Shown: positions 7,875 to 17,718 of the stretch, piece after piece
How positions within the stretch are numbered: the first letter of the stretch is position 1
How the letters are laid out: each line of letters begins with the position of its first letter
Assembly (NCBI GenBank): GCA_016776925.1
Contig: JADHSL010000002.1
Location: forward strand, 61,438 to 125,437
Direction: 5' to 3'
DNA length: 64,000 nt
DNA from: Pirellulales bacterium
GTDB taxonomy: Bacteria; Planctomycetota; Planctomycetia; Pirellulales; UBA1268
Notes under the pieces: model-generated
Told to the model about the DNA's origin: nothing
What the model saw: the letters and a program-made list of their open reading frames with translations, nothing else
Databases searched by the model: none
Translations under genes and position numbers: made by a program

Positions 7875-9332
7875 ATGTCGAGCCAGGCATGGATCAATCT
7901 CGCCTACCTCACCGCTTCAATGCTGTTCATTGTTGCTTTCAAACAAATGAGTGGGCCGCGGACAGCAGTTCGCGGCAATCTTCTTGGTGCCGCAGGTATG
8001 GCCATTGCGATCGTAGCTGCTTGCTTCGAACAGCCGGTTACTATGAGTATCGCCGCTCATGGCATCTGGCCGCTCCTCTTGCTGGTACTCTTTGCTGCAA
8101 TTGGCGGTGGCATTGGAGCAACAATGGCGATTCGCTGGCCAATGACCGGAATGCCACAGATGGTTGCTCTCCTCAATGGGTTTGGTGGAGCTGCTTCAAT
8201 GCTCGTTGCTGCTGCCGAATTAACCAGTACTCGAGCAATTGCCAGATTTGGAGACGGTGCTAGCCAGGCGGTCGCAGTCACTTCACTTGAGCCGTGGACG
8301 CAGTTTGCAATTGCAATCGGTCTGGCGTGCTTTATTGGATCGGTTACCTTGACCGGAAGTCTTGTCGCGTTCGGGAAACTTCACGAGTTGCCACAATTCA
8401 AAAAACCTTGGGATAGCCCCAATAGACAATGGATTAGTCTGGCACTCGCACTCGCTGCTCTTTTTCTGCTGTGGGGAGTATTCAGCACGTCCCAACTCCT
8501 CTTTTTCCTTCTTCTTGTACTTGTTGCAGCTGCCCTCGGAGTCACGCTCACACTTCCGATCGGGGGGGCTGACATGCCAGTGGTCATTTGCCTCCTTAAC
8601 AGTTACTCGGGGCTGGCTGCTGCGGCCGCTGGTTTCGTTATCGACAATTCAGTTCTGGTGATTGCTGGATCGCTTGTCGGAGCCAGTGGTCTCATTTTAA
8701 CGGCTATCATGTGTCGAGCTATGAATCGCTCACTCGTCGGTGTGCTGTTTGGTGGGCTAGGTACGACCACTACCATCGATGCTGACGAAGTCTATGCCGG
8801 CAAGATAAAGTCTGCTGACACTGAAGAGTTGGCCATGGTACTTGAGCAAGCAGATCGTGTTGTTATTGTGCCAGGCTATGGTTTAGCTGTTGCTCAAGCG
8901 CAACATGCAGTCAGGGAACTCGCTGATGTCCTTGAGGAGCGAGGCACATCCATTGCGTACGCGATTCACCCGGTTGCCGGCAGAATGCCAGGTCATATGA
9001 ACGTGCTACTCGCTGAGGCAGACATCCCGTATGAACAACTCTGTGAGATGGATGACATTAACCCCACTTTTCCTGAAACCGATGTGGCCATTGTTATCGG
9101 TGCCAATGACGTAGTGAACCCTGCTGCTCGTAATGATCCAGACAGCCCGATTGCAGGCATGCCTATACTCGATGTCGATAAAGCGCAAACAGTCATTGTT
9201 ATCAAGCGATCACTTTCACCAGGATTTGCCGGAATCCCAAATCCACTTTTTGCCGCAGACAATACGTTGATGTACTTTGCTGACGGAAAAAAGGCGTTGA
9301 TCGACTTAACTGCTGCCATCGCAAGAGACTAG
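7875..9332 (+). CDS. pntB: NAD(P) transhydrogenase subunit beta
   Basis: A 485-residue protein with about nine hydrophobic segments in the first 290 residues (domain II, the proton channel) and a soluble NADP-binding domain III at the C-terminus. Domain III shows the motifs VPGYGLAVAQAQH, YAIHPVAGRMPGHMNVLLAEA and VIGANDVVNPAA, all typical of NADP binding in PntB. AAGGA precedes the ATG. The gene ends 3 bp from the convergent HemW-like gene, with no visible terminator between them. The complex should supply NADPH, for instance to reductive biosynthesis or C1 metabolism. Confidence 0.96.
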   Translation: MSSQAWINLAYLTASMLFIVAFKQMSGPRTAVRGNLLGAAGMAIAIVAACFEQPVTMSIAAHGIWPLLLLVLFAAIGGGIGATMAIRWPMTGMPQMVALLNGFGGAASMLVAAAELTSTRAIARFGDGASQAVAVTSLEPWTQFAIAIGLACFIGSVTLTGSLVAFGKLHELPQFKKPWDSPNRQWISLALALAALFLLWGVFSTSQLLFFLLLVLVAAALGVTLTLPIGGADMPVVICLLNSYSGLAAAAAGFVIDNSVLVIAGSLVGASGLILTAIMCRAMNRSLVGVLFGGLGTTTTIDADEVYAGKIKSADTEELAMVLEQADRVVIVPGYGLAVAQAQHAVRELADVLEERGTSIAYAIHPVAGRMPGHMNVLLAEADIPYEQLCEMDDINPTFPETDVAIVIGANDVVNPAARNDPDSPIAGMPILDVDKAQTVIVIKRSLSPGFAGIPNPLFAADNTLMYFADGKKALIDLTAAIARD

Positions 9333-9335
9333 CCT

Positions 9336-10469
9336 TTACAGCACGGCTGACCAAAGCGAATCTGATAACAGCATGCCGGAACGAGTTAGTCGAATGCAAC
9401 GACCGTCATCTTCTGCGAAACCAGCGGCAACCCATTCTTGGATTGATTTCTCCGCTAAATCATCGACCTCAAAACCACTAGCCTGAAAGAATGCTGGACG
9501 ATCTACACCACATCGTCGCCGGAGACCAAGAACAAGTCTTTCCCGAGCTGCTCCCTCTGCCGTCATCGTATCAACATCTCCGGTAACACTTTGATTGTTG
9601 AGTAGTTTTTTTATCCAGACGCTCACGCTTCTCAGATTTGTCGTTCTATTTCTTCCATCGAAGCGAGCGGCCCCAGGACCAAATGCTTCCCACGCCCGGC
9701 AGTCCCAATAGGCTTCATTATGTCGACATGTCATGGCCGGCTGAGCAAAGTTTGAAACTTCATACTGCTTATAACCTGCATCTGACAACTGATCTATTAC
9801 AAGCTCAAACATTTCTCGTTCAAGGTCTTCGACAACTGGAGTGAGCGTCCCTCGTGCACGCTTTCCCCAAAAAGCAGTCCCTACCTCCCACGTTAAACAG
9901 TAGACAGAAACATGGTGGGCGCAGAGCGAAATAATCTCCTCAACATCGCGTGCGACCAGATCGAGCGTCTGTCCCGGAGCGGCTATTATGAGATCGACGC
10001 TGACTGTCAAACCCGATTTCCCCAAGAGATTCATTACCTGCCGTACATCACTCTCTCGATGATCACGATCAAGTTTTTTGAGTGTCACTGAGTTGAGTGA
10101 CTGAACTCCTAGGCTTACCCGATTAATACCACACTCATGAAAAGCCTCGATCATGCTTTCCGAAACGTCTAATGGATTTGCTTCGATCGTTACCTCGGCG
10201 GTGGGTAACGGCTGGAGGGCATCATGAAACTCTGAAAACAAACGCTTCACACCGTCGGGACCCAAATGTGTCGGGGTGCCACCGCCGAGGTACAGCGTGT
10301 CCAATTTGATTGGCTGGTTGAGCCGCTTCAGCTCAACACCTAATGCCGTAAAATAGTTCTCGAAAAGATCGTCTCGTCCTGCGACTAACGTAAAATCGCA
10401 ATAACCGCAGCGATGACGGCAGAAAGGAACGTGAACATAGGCATGCCGAATGCGACTGTTCACAGCCAC
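9336..10469 (-). CDS. hemW: HemW-like radical SAM protein (haem chaperone / coproporphyrinogen oxidase-like)
   Basis: A 377-residue radical SAM enzyme. The 4Fe-4S binding motif is PFCRHRCGYCDF (Cys spaced x3, x2) near residue 20, followed by the LYLGGGTPTHL motif and the TIEANP segment typical of HemN/HemW. The spacing and C-terminal half (WEAFGPGAARFDGRNRTTN) fit HemW, a haem-binding chaperone, better than the true oxidase HemN, though this is a judgement from motifs. The start codon is GTG at 10469, and the gene overlaps the upstream hydrolase gene by 10 bp, so co-translation is likely. Confidence 0.88.
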   Translation of the reverse strand: MAVNSRIRHAYVHVPFCRHRCGYCDFTLVAGRDDLFENYFTALGVELKRLNQPIKLDTLYLGGGTPTHLGPDGVKRLFSEFHDALQPLPTAEVTIEANPLDVSESMIEAFHECGINRVSLGVQSLNSVTLKKLDRDHRESDVRQVMNLLGKSGLTVSVDLIIAAPGQTLDLVARDVEEIISLCAHHVSVYCLTWEVGTAFWGKRARGTLTPVVEDLEREMFELVIDQLSDAGYKQYEVSNFAQPAMTCRHNEAYWDCRAWEAFGPGAARFDGRNRTTNLRSVSVWIKKLLNNQSVTGDVDTMTAEGAARERLVLGLRRRCGVDRPAFFQASGFEVDDLAEKSIQEWVAAGFAEDDGRCIRLTRSGMLLSDSLWSAVL

Positions 10470-11299
10470 ACCTGAAGGCGACCATCTAATAGATCAGGAA
10501 GCCTCTTTGAAAGTATTTGCCTAATGCGTTCATCTGTATATCTGGTGGAATAATGGGCCGCAATAATCACATCGTTCTGAAAGCGTTCCCGACGAGCGAG
10601 AAAGTCCTCAAGGTGCATATGACCGTATTTGTGAATGTTCTCACGGCGGTGACTCTTTGCGACAAATGTCATCTCTGCAATTAAAATCATCGCTTCATAC
10701 ATAGCTGGACATCGATCTAATCCATCCGGGTTGGAATCACCGAGGTATCCAACCAGTGGAGTTCGCACCTCATCGGTCACATCAATACCCGAAAGCCGCA
10801 GATCACGAATCTGATTCCCTGAAAGCTCCTGATATTCATTCTTGAGCTTGCGGCGCCGCTCCCAGACAACGTAGCCCACGCTTGGGAGCGTATGACACGT
10901 GCTCGACACTGTTACAACATGCTCTCGGGAAAGTTCGATCTCTTCCCCGGGATGGGCTGGAAGAAGCGTACAAGGGAGCCGCCCTTTATCGAGGTCTGAT
11001 ACAGCGCGTAAAAGTCGCTCAATTTTCACAACAGCCTTCTCAGGCACATAGATCGTGGGTGGATCCATTTTCATCATGCGGCGGCGAGCGACATACACCG
11101 GTAACGCTGCAATGTGGTCGAGGTGGGTATGGCTAAGAAACCATGTAGACGTTGCCATAAAACCCCACGGCTGGCCACCAAGGTCAAAGCCAAGTTTCAA
11201 TTCAGGTATGCGCCAGTAACTCTGGACAGCCGCTCGGGAATAGCCTTCGACCGTAAGCCCCTTATGCGAGAGTGATCGAATCGGAGCATTGTCAATCAT
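10460..11299 (-). CDS. RNase Z-like MBL-fold hydrolase
   Basis: A 279-residue metallo-beta-lactamase fold protein. The metal motif FLSHTHLDHIAALP is followed by the later ligands in STCHTLPS, YLGDSNPDG and IAAHYSTRY, in the order seen in ribonuclease Z. The start at 11299 overlaps the scpA stop as ATGA, and a longer frame upstream is less likely. Family knowledge says RNase Z matures tRNA 3' ends, but this group lacks an obvious exosite arm, so the substrate is uncertain. It sits between scpA and the HemW-like gene in an overlapping operon. Confidence 0.85.
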   Translation of the reverse strand: MIDNAPIRSLSHKGLTVEGYSRAAVQSYWRIPELKLGFDLGGQPWGFMATSTWFLSHTHLDHIAALPVYVARRRMMKMDPPTIYVPEKAVVKIERLLRAVSDLDKGRLPCTLLPAHPGEEIELSREHVVTVSSTCHTLPSVGYVVWERRRKLKNEYQELSGNQIRDLRLSGIDVTDEVRTPLVGYLGDSNPDGLDRCPAMYEAMILIAEMTFVAKSHRRENIHKYGHMHLEDFLARRERFQNDVIIAAHYSTRYTDERIRQILSKRLPDLLDGRLQVWL

Positions 11300-12039
11300 G
11301 AAAGTCCTTCTGACGCTGACTCTGTCGGCAAACGGTACTCCAACCAAATTTCATCAAACAGTTGTTCCTGCCTGGTGATTAATGTGCCACGGCGAACAAG
11401 CTCCAATGCGGCAAGGAAAATCCCCACCACTCGCATCCTTGGCATATCGTCATCGAAAAACGACGTGAATGCGACTTTCCCTTTATCTTTAAGTTCTTGC
11501 TCAATACGCTCAATATGCACTTCAATCGGCGTGTCGTCTTGAATAATTTGCCGTGGCTTCCTTCGTTCTTGACGTTCAAGAACACGGGTGAAGGCTCCCA
11601 CAAGATCCCACACTTGCGCATCTGCAAAGTGAATCGTTGCTGGTGGCCCCTTCCGTGGCAACTCCTCCGTATGAGAACGTATGAACCGAGATTCCCATTC
11701 CCTTGCCCGGTCTTCCAACAGCACCGCTGCATCTCGAAACTGTTTGTATTCAAGCAATTTCTCAACCAAGTCCTCACGGACTGGTTCAACTACCTCTTCT
11801 TGTTCCTCTGGACGCGGCACCAGAGCTCGTGCCTTAATTTCGAGTAAGACGCTGGCTAATTCAACAAATTCACCAACCTGATCTATCGCCAACTCTTCCA
11901 ATACCTCAAGGTAAGCGACAAATTCCTCCGTCACTTTGGCAATCGGTACTTCGGTGACATCGACCTCATGTTTTTTTACGAGATACAACAAAAGGTCGAG
12001 AGGCCCGGCAAAAATATCTAGGTCGACTTTGAAGCTCAC
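11296..12039 (-). CDS. scpA: Segregation and condensation protein A
   Basis: A 247-residue ScpA (kleisin), which bridges SMC and ScpB in chromosome condensation. The N-terminus (DIFAGPLDLLLYLVKKHEVDV) is the family hallmark and binds SMC. The acidic middle (residues about 70-90) and a C-terminal winged-helix region (FLAALELVRRG) follow. Start is GTG at 12039, with GAGGAG 7 nt upstream. No scpB or smc is visible in the window. It is the first gene of a three-gene minus-strand operon. Confidence 0.94.
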   Translation of the reverse strand: MSFKVDLDIFAGPLDLLLYLVKKHEVDVTEVPIAKVTEEFVAYLEVLEELAIDQVGEFVELASVLLEIKARALVPRPEEQEEVVEPVREDLVEKLLEYKQFRDAAVLLEDRAREWESRFIRSHTEELPRKGPPATIHFADAQVWDLVGAFTRVLERQERRKPRQIIQDDTPIEVHIERIEQELKDKGKVAFTSFFDDDMPRMRVVGIFLAALELVRRGTLITRQEQLFDEIWLEYRLPTESASEGLS

Positions 12040-12180
12040 AGACGTACTCCTCTTCCGCAGCCTAGATTTCCATTTGAGTTACGGCAATCAAACGCGTGCA
12101 TCTCGAACAAACACCACTTTCCATGGGATTCAGATACCATAGTTTAAAAGTAACTATGTTTCATTCTTCAATAAAGAACT

Positions 12181-12726
12181 ATGCCTGAATACTCCAAACA
12201 TCCTGACACCCTGTGGGCTCCATGGAGATTGTCTTATATCAAGGGCAATGTTGAAACCGGTGCTTTGCCGGAACCGGACGCATGGCTTCCTGGAGCCGAC
12301 AAAAGCTGTTTTCTCTGCCGCGCCGCGGCATTATCGGAACACCATGATCGTGATCTTGGTGTTTTAGAACGAACGGACCATTGCCTCGTGATTCTAAACC
12401 GCTACCCCTATACGAATGGCCATCTCCTGATTGCACCTCTTCAACATCAGGCTACGCTCCTAGAAATTGATGCACCAGTATTACTAGACCTCCAGCAGCT
12501 ACTAGCCGCATGGTGCCAACGACTGACAAAAACAATCGAAGCGCAAGGCTTCAATATCGGGCTGAACCTTGGTCAGGTCGCAGGTGCTGGGGTACCAGGG
12601 CATCTGCATTGGCATCTCGTACCAAGATGGCCCGGCGATGTAAACTTCATGACAAGTGTTGCTGGAGTAAGGGTAATTCCACAGGCACTAGATGACTTAT
12701 GGGATCAATTGAGAGCCTGTCTATGA
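12181..12726 (+). CDS. HIT family hydrolase / AP4A phosphorylase-like
   Basis: A 181-residue HIT-domain protein with the nucleotide-binding triad HLHWHLVPRW at about residues 141-150 and the usual N-terminal TLWAPWRLSYI. The CFLC pair (near residue 42) is a likely zinc-binding half-site of the galactose-1-P uridylyltransferase/AP4A phosphorylase-like subgroup. These enzymes act on dinucleoside polyphosphates or nucleotide adducts. The stop overlaps the start of the dGTPase gene as ATGA, so both nucleotide-handling proteins are likely made together. Confidence 0.9.
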   Translation: MPEYSKHPDTLWAPWRLSYIKGNVETGALPEPDAWLPGADKSCFLCRAAALSEHHDRDLGVLERTDHCLVILNRYPYTNGHLLIAPLQHQATLLEIDAPVLLDLQQLLAAWCQRLTKTIEAQGFNIGLNLGQVAGAGVPGHLHWHLVPRWPGDVNFMTSVAGVRVIPQALDDLWDQLRACL

Positions 12727-13886
12727 CTCAGACAACTGGAGACGATGCAGAGCATTGCCACATCATGCAGCTACCTTGCAATTGGCAGATTCGTGAAGCG
12801 GCTATCCTTGCGCCACATGCCATGCATGCAACCGACTCAGCCGGCCGTGTGCATAAAGAAAGTCCTCATCCCTTCCGAAGTCCCTACCAGCGTGATCGCG
12901 ACCGCATTGTGCACTCAGCTGCATTTCGACGGCTTGCTCATAAAACACAGGTGTTCACTGATTATCCTGGTGATTATCACCGGAGCAGACTCACCCACAC
13001 ACTTGAGGTCACAAGTATTGCCCGGACACTCGCTCGATCTCTCGCTTTAAATGAAGATCTGGCGGAAGCTCTTGCTCTTGCCCATGACATCGGACACCCA
13101 CCGCTCGGACATGCCGGGGAAGACACGCTCGATGAATTACTTCAAGAAGCCGGTGGATTCAACCACAATCGCCAAGCTCTTCGAATCATGACATTGCTTG
13201 AACAGCGATATCCTGGTTTCCCAGGACTCAACCTTTCCCAAGAAGTTCTTGATGCGCAATCTGTCAGAGCAAAACTACCGACTGCTCCACCTCCACTACT
13301 TGAGACACAAGTGGTAGATGCTGCTGATTCAATAGCCTACGACACACACGATGCAGATGATGCCATTGAGCTAGGTTTCGTACGACTCGAAGAATTACTG
13401 GAGCTTCCGCTCGTTGCGAAAGCGGCTGAAAATGTTGATTCTCAGCATGGAAAACTTGACCAACTCTTACTGCGCAGAGCAGTACTGCATGAACTTATTG
13501 AACTACAAGTAGCAGGACTGGTTACAGAAACTTCTTCTCGATTACGCACTATGGGCAATGCCTCTGTCGACAGAATCAAGGAGGCATCCACTGGTGGCAA
13601 TAGGCTTGTGATTCATGACCCAAAAGTCCAGCAAGGCAAATATGAACTCGAGGAGTTCTTGTTCCAGCGAGTCTACCGAAGCGACCAAGTCATGAAGATC
13701 CGGCAACAATCACAAGAAAAAATGCGTGATTTATTTTTCTGGTACTGTGAAACACCGCATGCATTGCCATCGGGCTATTTCCAGCGATCTCAAACTGTTG
13801 GGCTACTACGAAGCGTTGCTGATTACATCGCAGGCATGACCGACCGTTTCTTCAACCGAGACGCTACGCATCGACTCAAAACATAG
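12723..13886 (+). CDS. dgt: Deoxyguanosinetriphosphate triphosphohydrolase-like protein
   Basis: A 387-residue HD-domain dNTP triphosphohydrolase. The metal ligands are visible in SRLTHTLEV, LALAHDIGHPPLGHAGE and, later, DAADSIAYDTHDADDA. Family members hydrolyse dNTPs to nucleoside and triphosphate, with varied base preference, and influence dNTP pools. I prefer the ATG at 12723, which overlaps the HIT gene stop by ATGA; the frame is open to 12699. The RSPYQRDRDRIVHSAAFRRLAHKTQ segment, split here as RSPYQRDRD and HSAAFRRLAHKTQ, is a dGTPase signature. Confidence 0.94.
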   Translation: MTQTTGDDAEHCHIMQLPCNWQIREAAILAPHAMHATDSAGRVHKESPHPFRSPYQRDRDRIVHSAAFRRLAHKTQVFTDYPGDYHRSRLTHTLEVTSIARTLARSLALNEDLAEALALAHDIGHPPLGHAGEDTLDELLQEAGGFNHNRQALRIMTLLEQRYPGFPGLNLSQEVLDAQSVRAKLPTAPPPLLETQVVDAADSIAYDTHDADDAIELGFVRLEELLELPLVAKAAENVDSQHGKLDQLLLRRAVLHELIELQVAGLVTETSSRLRTMGNASVDRIKEASTGGNRLVIHDPKVQQGKYELEEFLFQRVYRSDQVMKIRQQSQEKMRDLFFWYCETPHALPSGYFQRSQTVGLLRSVADYIAGMTDRFFNRDATHRLKT

Positions 13887-14061
13887 ATTAATGCTGAAAA
13901 AAAACGCCCCAAAAGTGGCTTTCTGCCGGACTTAAGCCAAAACGCTGCGCGTCAATTTTGCTGGCATGGTAATATTTGGTTCGTGCAGGCATATCTTACT
14001 ATCATCGGCGATCTGCATTATTGACTCTGTTTGCCCACCTCTAATTTTTGAAATATATCTT

Positions 14062-15087
14062 ATGGCACTCATAATACTCCGCTTGCTATTTTGCATGGTT
14101 TCTCTTGGCATTGCTGTCCTGATCTTCAACTCACCCTCAGTGAGATCCGCACCTGACTGGGTACCGTGGGTGGTCTTACTGGTAATGATCGGCATTCCCC
14201 TGACTGCAATTGTTATTGACTCTTTCATCAGGAGGAAAGATCTAACTATCATCACATCCGTCTATTTTGGACTCCTCATCGGCGTCTTCCTAACGTATGT
14301 AGCCGTTCTTGCATTGAGCCCTCTTCTCGCTTCATTTTCGACTTCACCGGTAGTCCCCTGGTTGCCTCTTATTCTTGGCATGCTCCTTTGTTATATTTCG
14401 ACGAGCGTGCTCATGCAGACGCGAAATGATTTTCGTTTTATTATTCCATATGTGGAATTTGCCCGGGACGTTCGCGGGTTACGACCAAACGTACTTGATG
14501 CCAGCGCTATCGTAGATGGCCGAATCGCTGAACTTGCTGACACCGGCCTTTTTCAGAGTCGTTTCGTCGTCCCTGGATCAGTCATGGAAGATCTTCAGCA
14601 GACTTCGGATGCTGTCGAGAAGCCGAAACGAATGCGAGGCAGGCGAGGACTCGACGTCCTTGCAAGACTACGTAATACGCCAACTATTGACGTCGAAATC
14701 CTTGGTCACTCAGGGTCATTCCCTGAAGGTGGTTCTGTCGAGTCCGAGATAGTTGAGCTGGCACGCAATCTTGGAGGACGGGTTATTACCAACGAACCGA
14801 CTCTTATGAAAATTGCCGGTGTCCGTGGCGTGCCTGCGTTGAATGTGAATGACATTGCCATTGCTTTGCGGCCGTCATACGTTCCTGGCGACATGATAGA
14901 CGTGAAAATTGTGAAGCAGGGTGAAGAACCGAGTCAGGGCGTTGGATTTCTTGATGATGGCACAATGGTTGTTATCGAACACGGCCGTGAAATGATTGGC
15001 CGGTCTGCCATCGTAAGCGTCACGAGCACCCTTCAAACGTCAGCCGGCCGACTTGTGTTTGCCAGACCTGAAGAATACGACGACTAG
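14062..15087 (+). CDS. Membrane PIN-TRAM domain protein (YacL-like)
   Basis: A 341-residue protein with four hydrophobic segments (residues about 2-20, 33-50, 63-85, 95-115), then a PIN nuclease domain (about 138-260) and a C-terminal TRAM domain (about 270-335). PIN acidic residues appear in LDASAIVDGR and VMEDLQ. The third position, usually Asp in TND, is Glu here (ITNEPTL). Start chosen at the ATG at 14062, directly before the first membrane segment. The family is membrane-bound with putative RNase activity; the biological substrate is not known. Confidence 0.88.
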   Translation: MALIILRLLFCMVSLGIAVLIFNSPSVRSAPDWVPWVVLLVMIGIPLTAIVIDSFIRRKDLTIITSVYFGLLIGVFLTYVAVLALSPLLASFSTSPVVPWLPLILGMLLCYISTSVLMQTRNDFRFIIPYVEFARDVRGLRPNVLDASAIVDGRIAELADTGLFQSRFVVPGSVMEDLQQTSDAVEKPKRMRGRRGLDVLARLRNTPTIDVEILGHSGSFPEGGSVESEIVELARNLGGRVITNEPTLMKIAGVRGVPALNVNDIAIALRPSYVPGDMIDVKIVKQGEEPSQGVGFLDDGTMVVIEHGREMIGRSAIVSVTSTLQTSAGRLVFARPEEYDD

Positions 15088-15250
15088 TTCTCCCAAACTC
15101 ATATTCTGTCTTGAAAATTTAGGCAATTGCATACAGGAAATCGGAAACCGAGACCAAAGTGGGCTCTAGCCAGCCAGAATAGCATTCCTGACTCTACTCT
15201 TGATGTGCATGCTCCTCGTAGATCAAATTTCTTTGATTTGTATGGCTGAC

Positions 15251-17584
15251 ATGACAACACGAAAGAAAACGCTCTGCCTGGCTCTCTTTTTGCTTTGCGC
15301 TGTGACAACGGCGGACGCTTGCGCTCAAGAACAAGATGGACTTGTCCTGTTTCGTAAACACTGCAGTCGCTGCCACGGAGACAAAGGCAAGGGCAGCAAA
15401 AACTATCCGGATCCTCTCCAAGGAAATCTCTCGGTCAATCAGCTTACTCACTACATAGACAAGACAATGCCTGAGGATAATCCCTCACAGGTGACTGGCG
15501 AATCTGCAAAGGTTATCGCTGAAACAATTCATCCCTCTTTTTATTCCCTTATCGCACAAGAGAAAAACAAGAAAGCCCGACTGGAACTATCTCGGCTTAC
15601 AGTGCGACAGATGCGTGAGTCCTTGGCTGATATCGTCGGAAGTTTCCGAAGCCCATACCCAAAAATAGATCAACAAAGAGGACTTCGTGCAGAATACTTC
15701 GACTCAAGAAAGTTCAGTAAACGTTCACTTGTTCTAGAACGACTTGACCCAAAGATTCAATTTTCTTTTGGAGAAGCGAGTCCGGCACCAAACAAAATGC
15801 AGCCTGAACGATTCTCTATCCGCTGGGACGGCTCTGTGCTTCCTCCCGAGGCAGGACGCTACGAATTCATAGTTCGCACCGACCAGGCCGTTCGAGTCTA
15901 CGTCAACGAGACCGAGTCGACTAAACCGTTGATTGATGCGGCCGTAAAGTCTGGAAATGAACAAGAGTATCGAGCACGTATTACGTTACTTGGCAGCCGC
16001 CCAGTTCCATTACGTGTGGAGTTTTCAAAAGGCAGGCAGGGAGTAGCAAAGCCAGGACAAGACAGCCCAAACACTCATGCATTTATCGAATTACTTTGGA
16101 AGCCTCCTCATGGCGTGACTGAAATAATTCCAGAACGATGGCTATCTCCAAAAACAAGCCCTACAACCTATGTCCTTCCAACTTCTTTTCCACCGGACGA
16201 TGCATCGATTGGGTACGAACGCGGAAGTTCAATATCACAGGAGTGGTTCACGGCCACAACCACTGCCGGACTAGACACAGCAGACTACTGCCTTAAACAT
16301 ATTGACGAACTCGCAAACGTGCGACGAAATGCATCCGATCGTAAGACAAAACTTGAAAACTTTGCTGTCAAATTTGCTGAGAAAGCTTTCCGTAAGCCGC
16401 TTTCAGAAACGATTCGAGAACAGATTGTTCTGAAATCATTTTCGGCCGCTCCGGACCTCGACGCAGCCCTCAGAAAATCATTACTCAGAACACTCACTTC
16501 GCCTTTGTTTCTATATCACGAAGTGGAAACAAAAACGAGGCAAATCCTTCCTCCTTCTGTCATTGCAAATAGATTGTCATTTGGCCTATGGGATTCGATT
16601 CCTGACCAAAAGCTTTTGACTGCTGCTCAAAATGGTCAGCTTGTGACCGACCGCCAGATTCGTCAGCAGGCTGATCGCATGCTTGATGACAGTCGAGCAA
16701 AAGCAAAAGTTTTGAAATTCTTACTCGACTGGCTACATATTGAAGACGGACCTGAAGTAGTAAAGGACCCCTCACGATTCCCAGAGTTTTCAAATGAAGT
16801 TGCTGTAGCGATGCGAAGAAGTCTGCTCCTTTTTCTTGATGATGTTGTGTGGGGTAAAGATTCTGACTATCGCAAATTCTTTACTGATGACACGGTTTTC
16901 CTCAATGGATCTATTGCTCCACTTTTCGATATTCCTTTGGAAAAAGAGGCGGTCTTTCGGCCTGTTCGAATAGATAATGGACAACGAGCTGGGATAGTCA
17001 CACATCCTTATATGATGAGCATGCTGTCCTACGCAGATAGTACATCGCCGATACACCGAGGTGTCTTCCTCGCCCGCAACATTCTTGGCAACGTTCTCAA
17101 ACCACCAATAAATGCTATCGCCCCACTTTCAACTGCCAGTCATCCTGACTTAACAACGAGAGAGAGGGTCGCATTGCAGACCAAAGCATCCGTCTGCCAG
17201 ACCTGTCACGCAATGATCAATCCACTCGGATTTTCATTAGAGGAATACGACGCGCTCGGTCGACTTCGTGCAACAGAAAATCGTGATGGACGAAACATAC
17301 CAATTAACGCAGAGGGAAACTACCAACCACGAACTGGAAAAGAGGCCAATTTTTACGGCGGACGTGAGCTTGGCCACTTTCTGGCCCTAAATAGAGATGC
17401 TACTGAAACCTTTGTCCAAAGTCTTTTCCATGCACTTGTCAAACAGCCTCTAAAGGCTTGGGGCAGCGATGTACTTGAACAACTCACAGATCGCTTTGTG
17501 TCAAAAAACTACTCTATCCGTAAATTAATTGTTGAAATTGCACTCGTCATGACGAAGCCTACTAAAAGTTCCTCAAAGGATTAG
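15251..17584 (+). CDS. DUF1592/DUF1588-type c-haem protein with PA14-like insert
   Basis: About 777 residues with an N-terminal signal peptide (start at the ATG at 15251). Two c-type haem-binding motifs are present: CSRCH near residue 37 and CQTCH near residue 655. Between them is a PA14-like beta region (residues about 150-290, with FSIRWDGS and GRYEFIVRTD), followed by the helical DUF1587/1592/1588/1585 modules. This architecture is characteristic of planctomycete periplasmic proteins encoded next to DUF1552 genes, as here. The biochemical role is unknown; electron transfer or extracellular carbohydrate breakdown have been suggested on context only. Confidence 0.9.
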   Translation: MTTRKKTLCLALFLLCAVTTADACAQEQDGLVLFRKHCSRCHGDKGKGSKNYPDPLQGNLSVNQLTHYIDKTMPEDNPSQVTGESAKVIAETIHPSFYSLIAQEKNKKARLELSRLTVRQMRESLADIVGSFRSPYPKIDQQRGLRAEYFDSRKFSKRSLVLERLDPKIQFSFGEASPAPNKMQPERFSIRWDGSVLPPEAGRYEFIVRTDQAVRVYVNETESTKPLIDAAVKSGNEQEYRARITLLGSRPVPLRVEFSKGRQGVAKPGQDSPNTHAFIELLWKPPHGVTEIIPERWLSPKTSPTTYVLPTSFPPDDASIGYERGSSISQEWFTATTTAGLDTADYCLKHIDELANVRRNASDRKTKLENFAVKFAEKAFRKPLSETIREQIVLKSFSAAPDLDAALRKSLLRTLTSPLFLYHEVETKTRQILPPSVIANRLSFGLWDSIPDQKLLTAAQNGQLVTDRQIRQQADRMLDDSRAKAKVLKFLLDWLHIEDGPEVVKDPSRFPEFSNEVAVAMRRSLLLFLDDVVWGKDSDYRKFFTDDTVFLNGSIAPLFDIPLEKEAVFRPVRIDNGQRAGIVTHPYMMSMLSYADSTSPIHRGVFLARNILGNVLKPPINAIAPLSTASHPDLTTRERVALQTKASVCQTCHAMINPLGFSLEEYDALGRLRATENRDGRNIPINAEGNYQPRTGKEANFYGGRELGHFLALNRDATETFVQSLFHALVKQPLKAWGSDVLEQLTDRFVSKNYSIRKLIVEIALVMTKPTKSSSKD

Positions 17585-17718
17585 CCAAGTAGACAAGAAG
17601 CGGATATGGTGATGTCGAATACATAATGCCTGAATGTATTTGATCACAACGCACGAGTTGGGCCTGCAGCCCCTCCTCAAACAACACGACACTGGAATCG
17701 CCCCTTGAAATTGTAACT

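Noticed and set aside
7796..8263. Plus-strand frame overlapping pntAB and pntB in another phase
   Set aside because: Shadow of pntB; composition (many Cys and Trp) is unlike a real protein.
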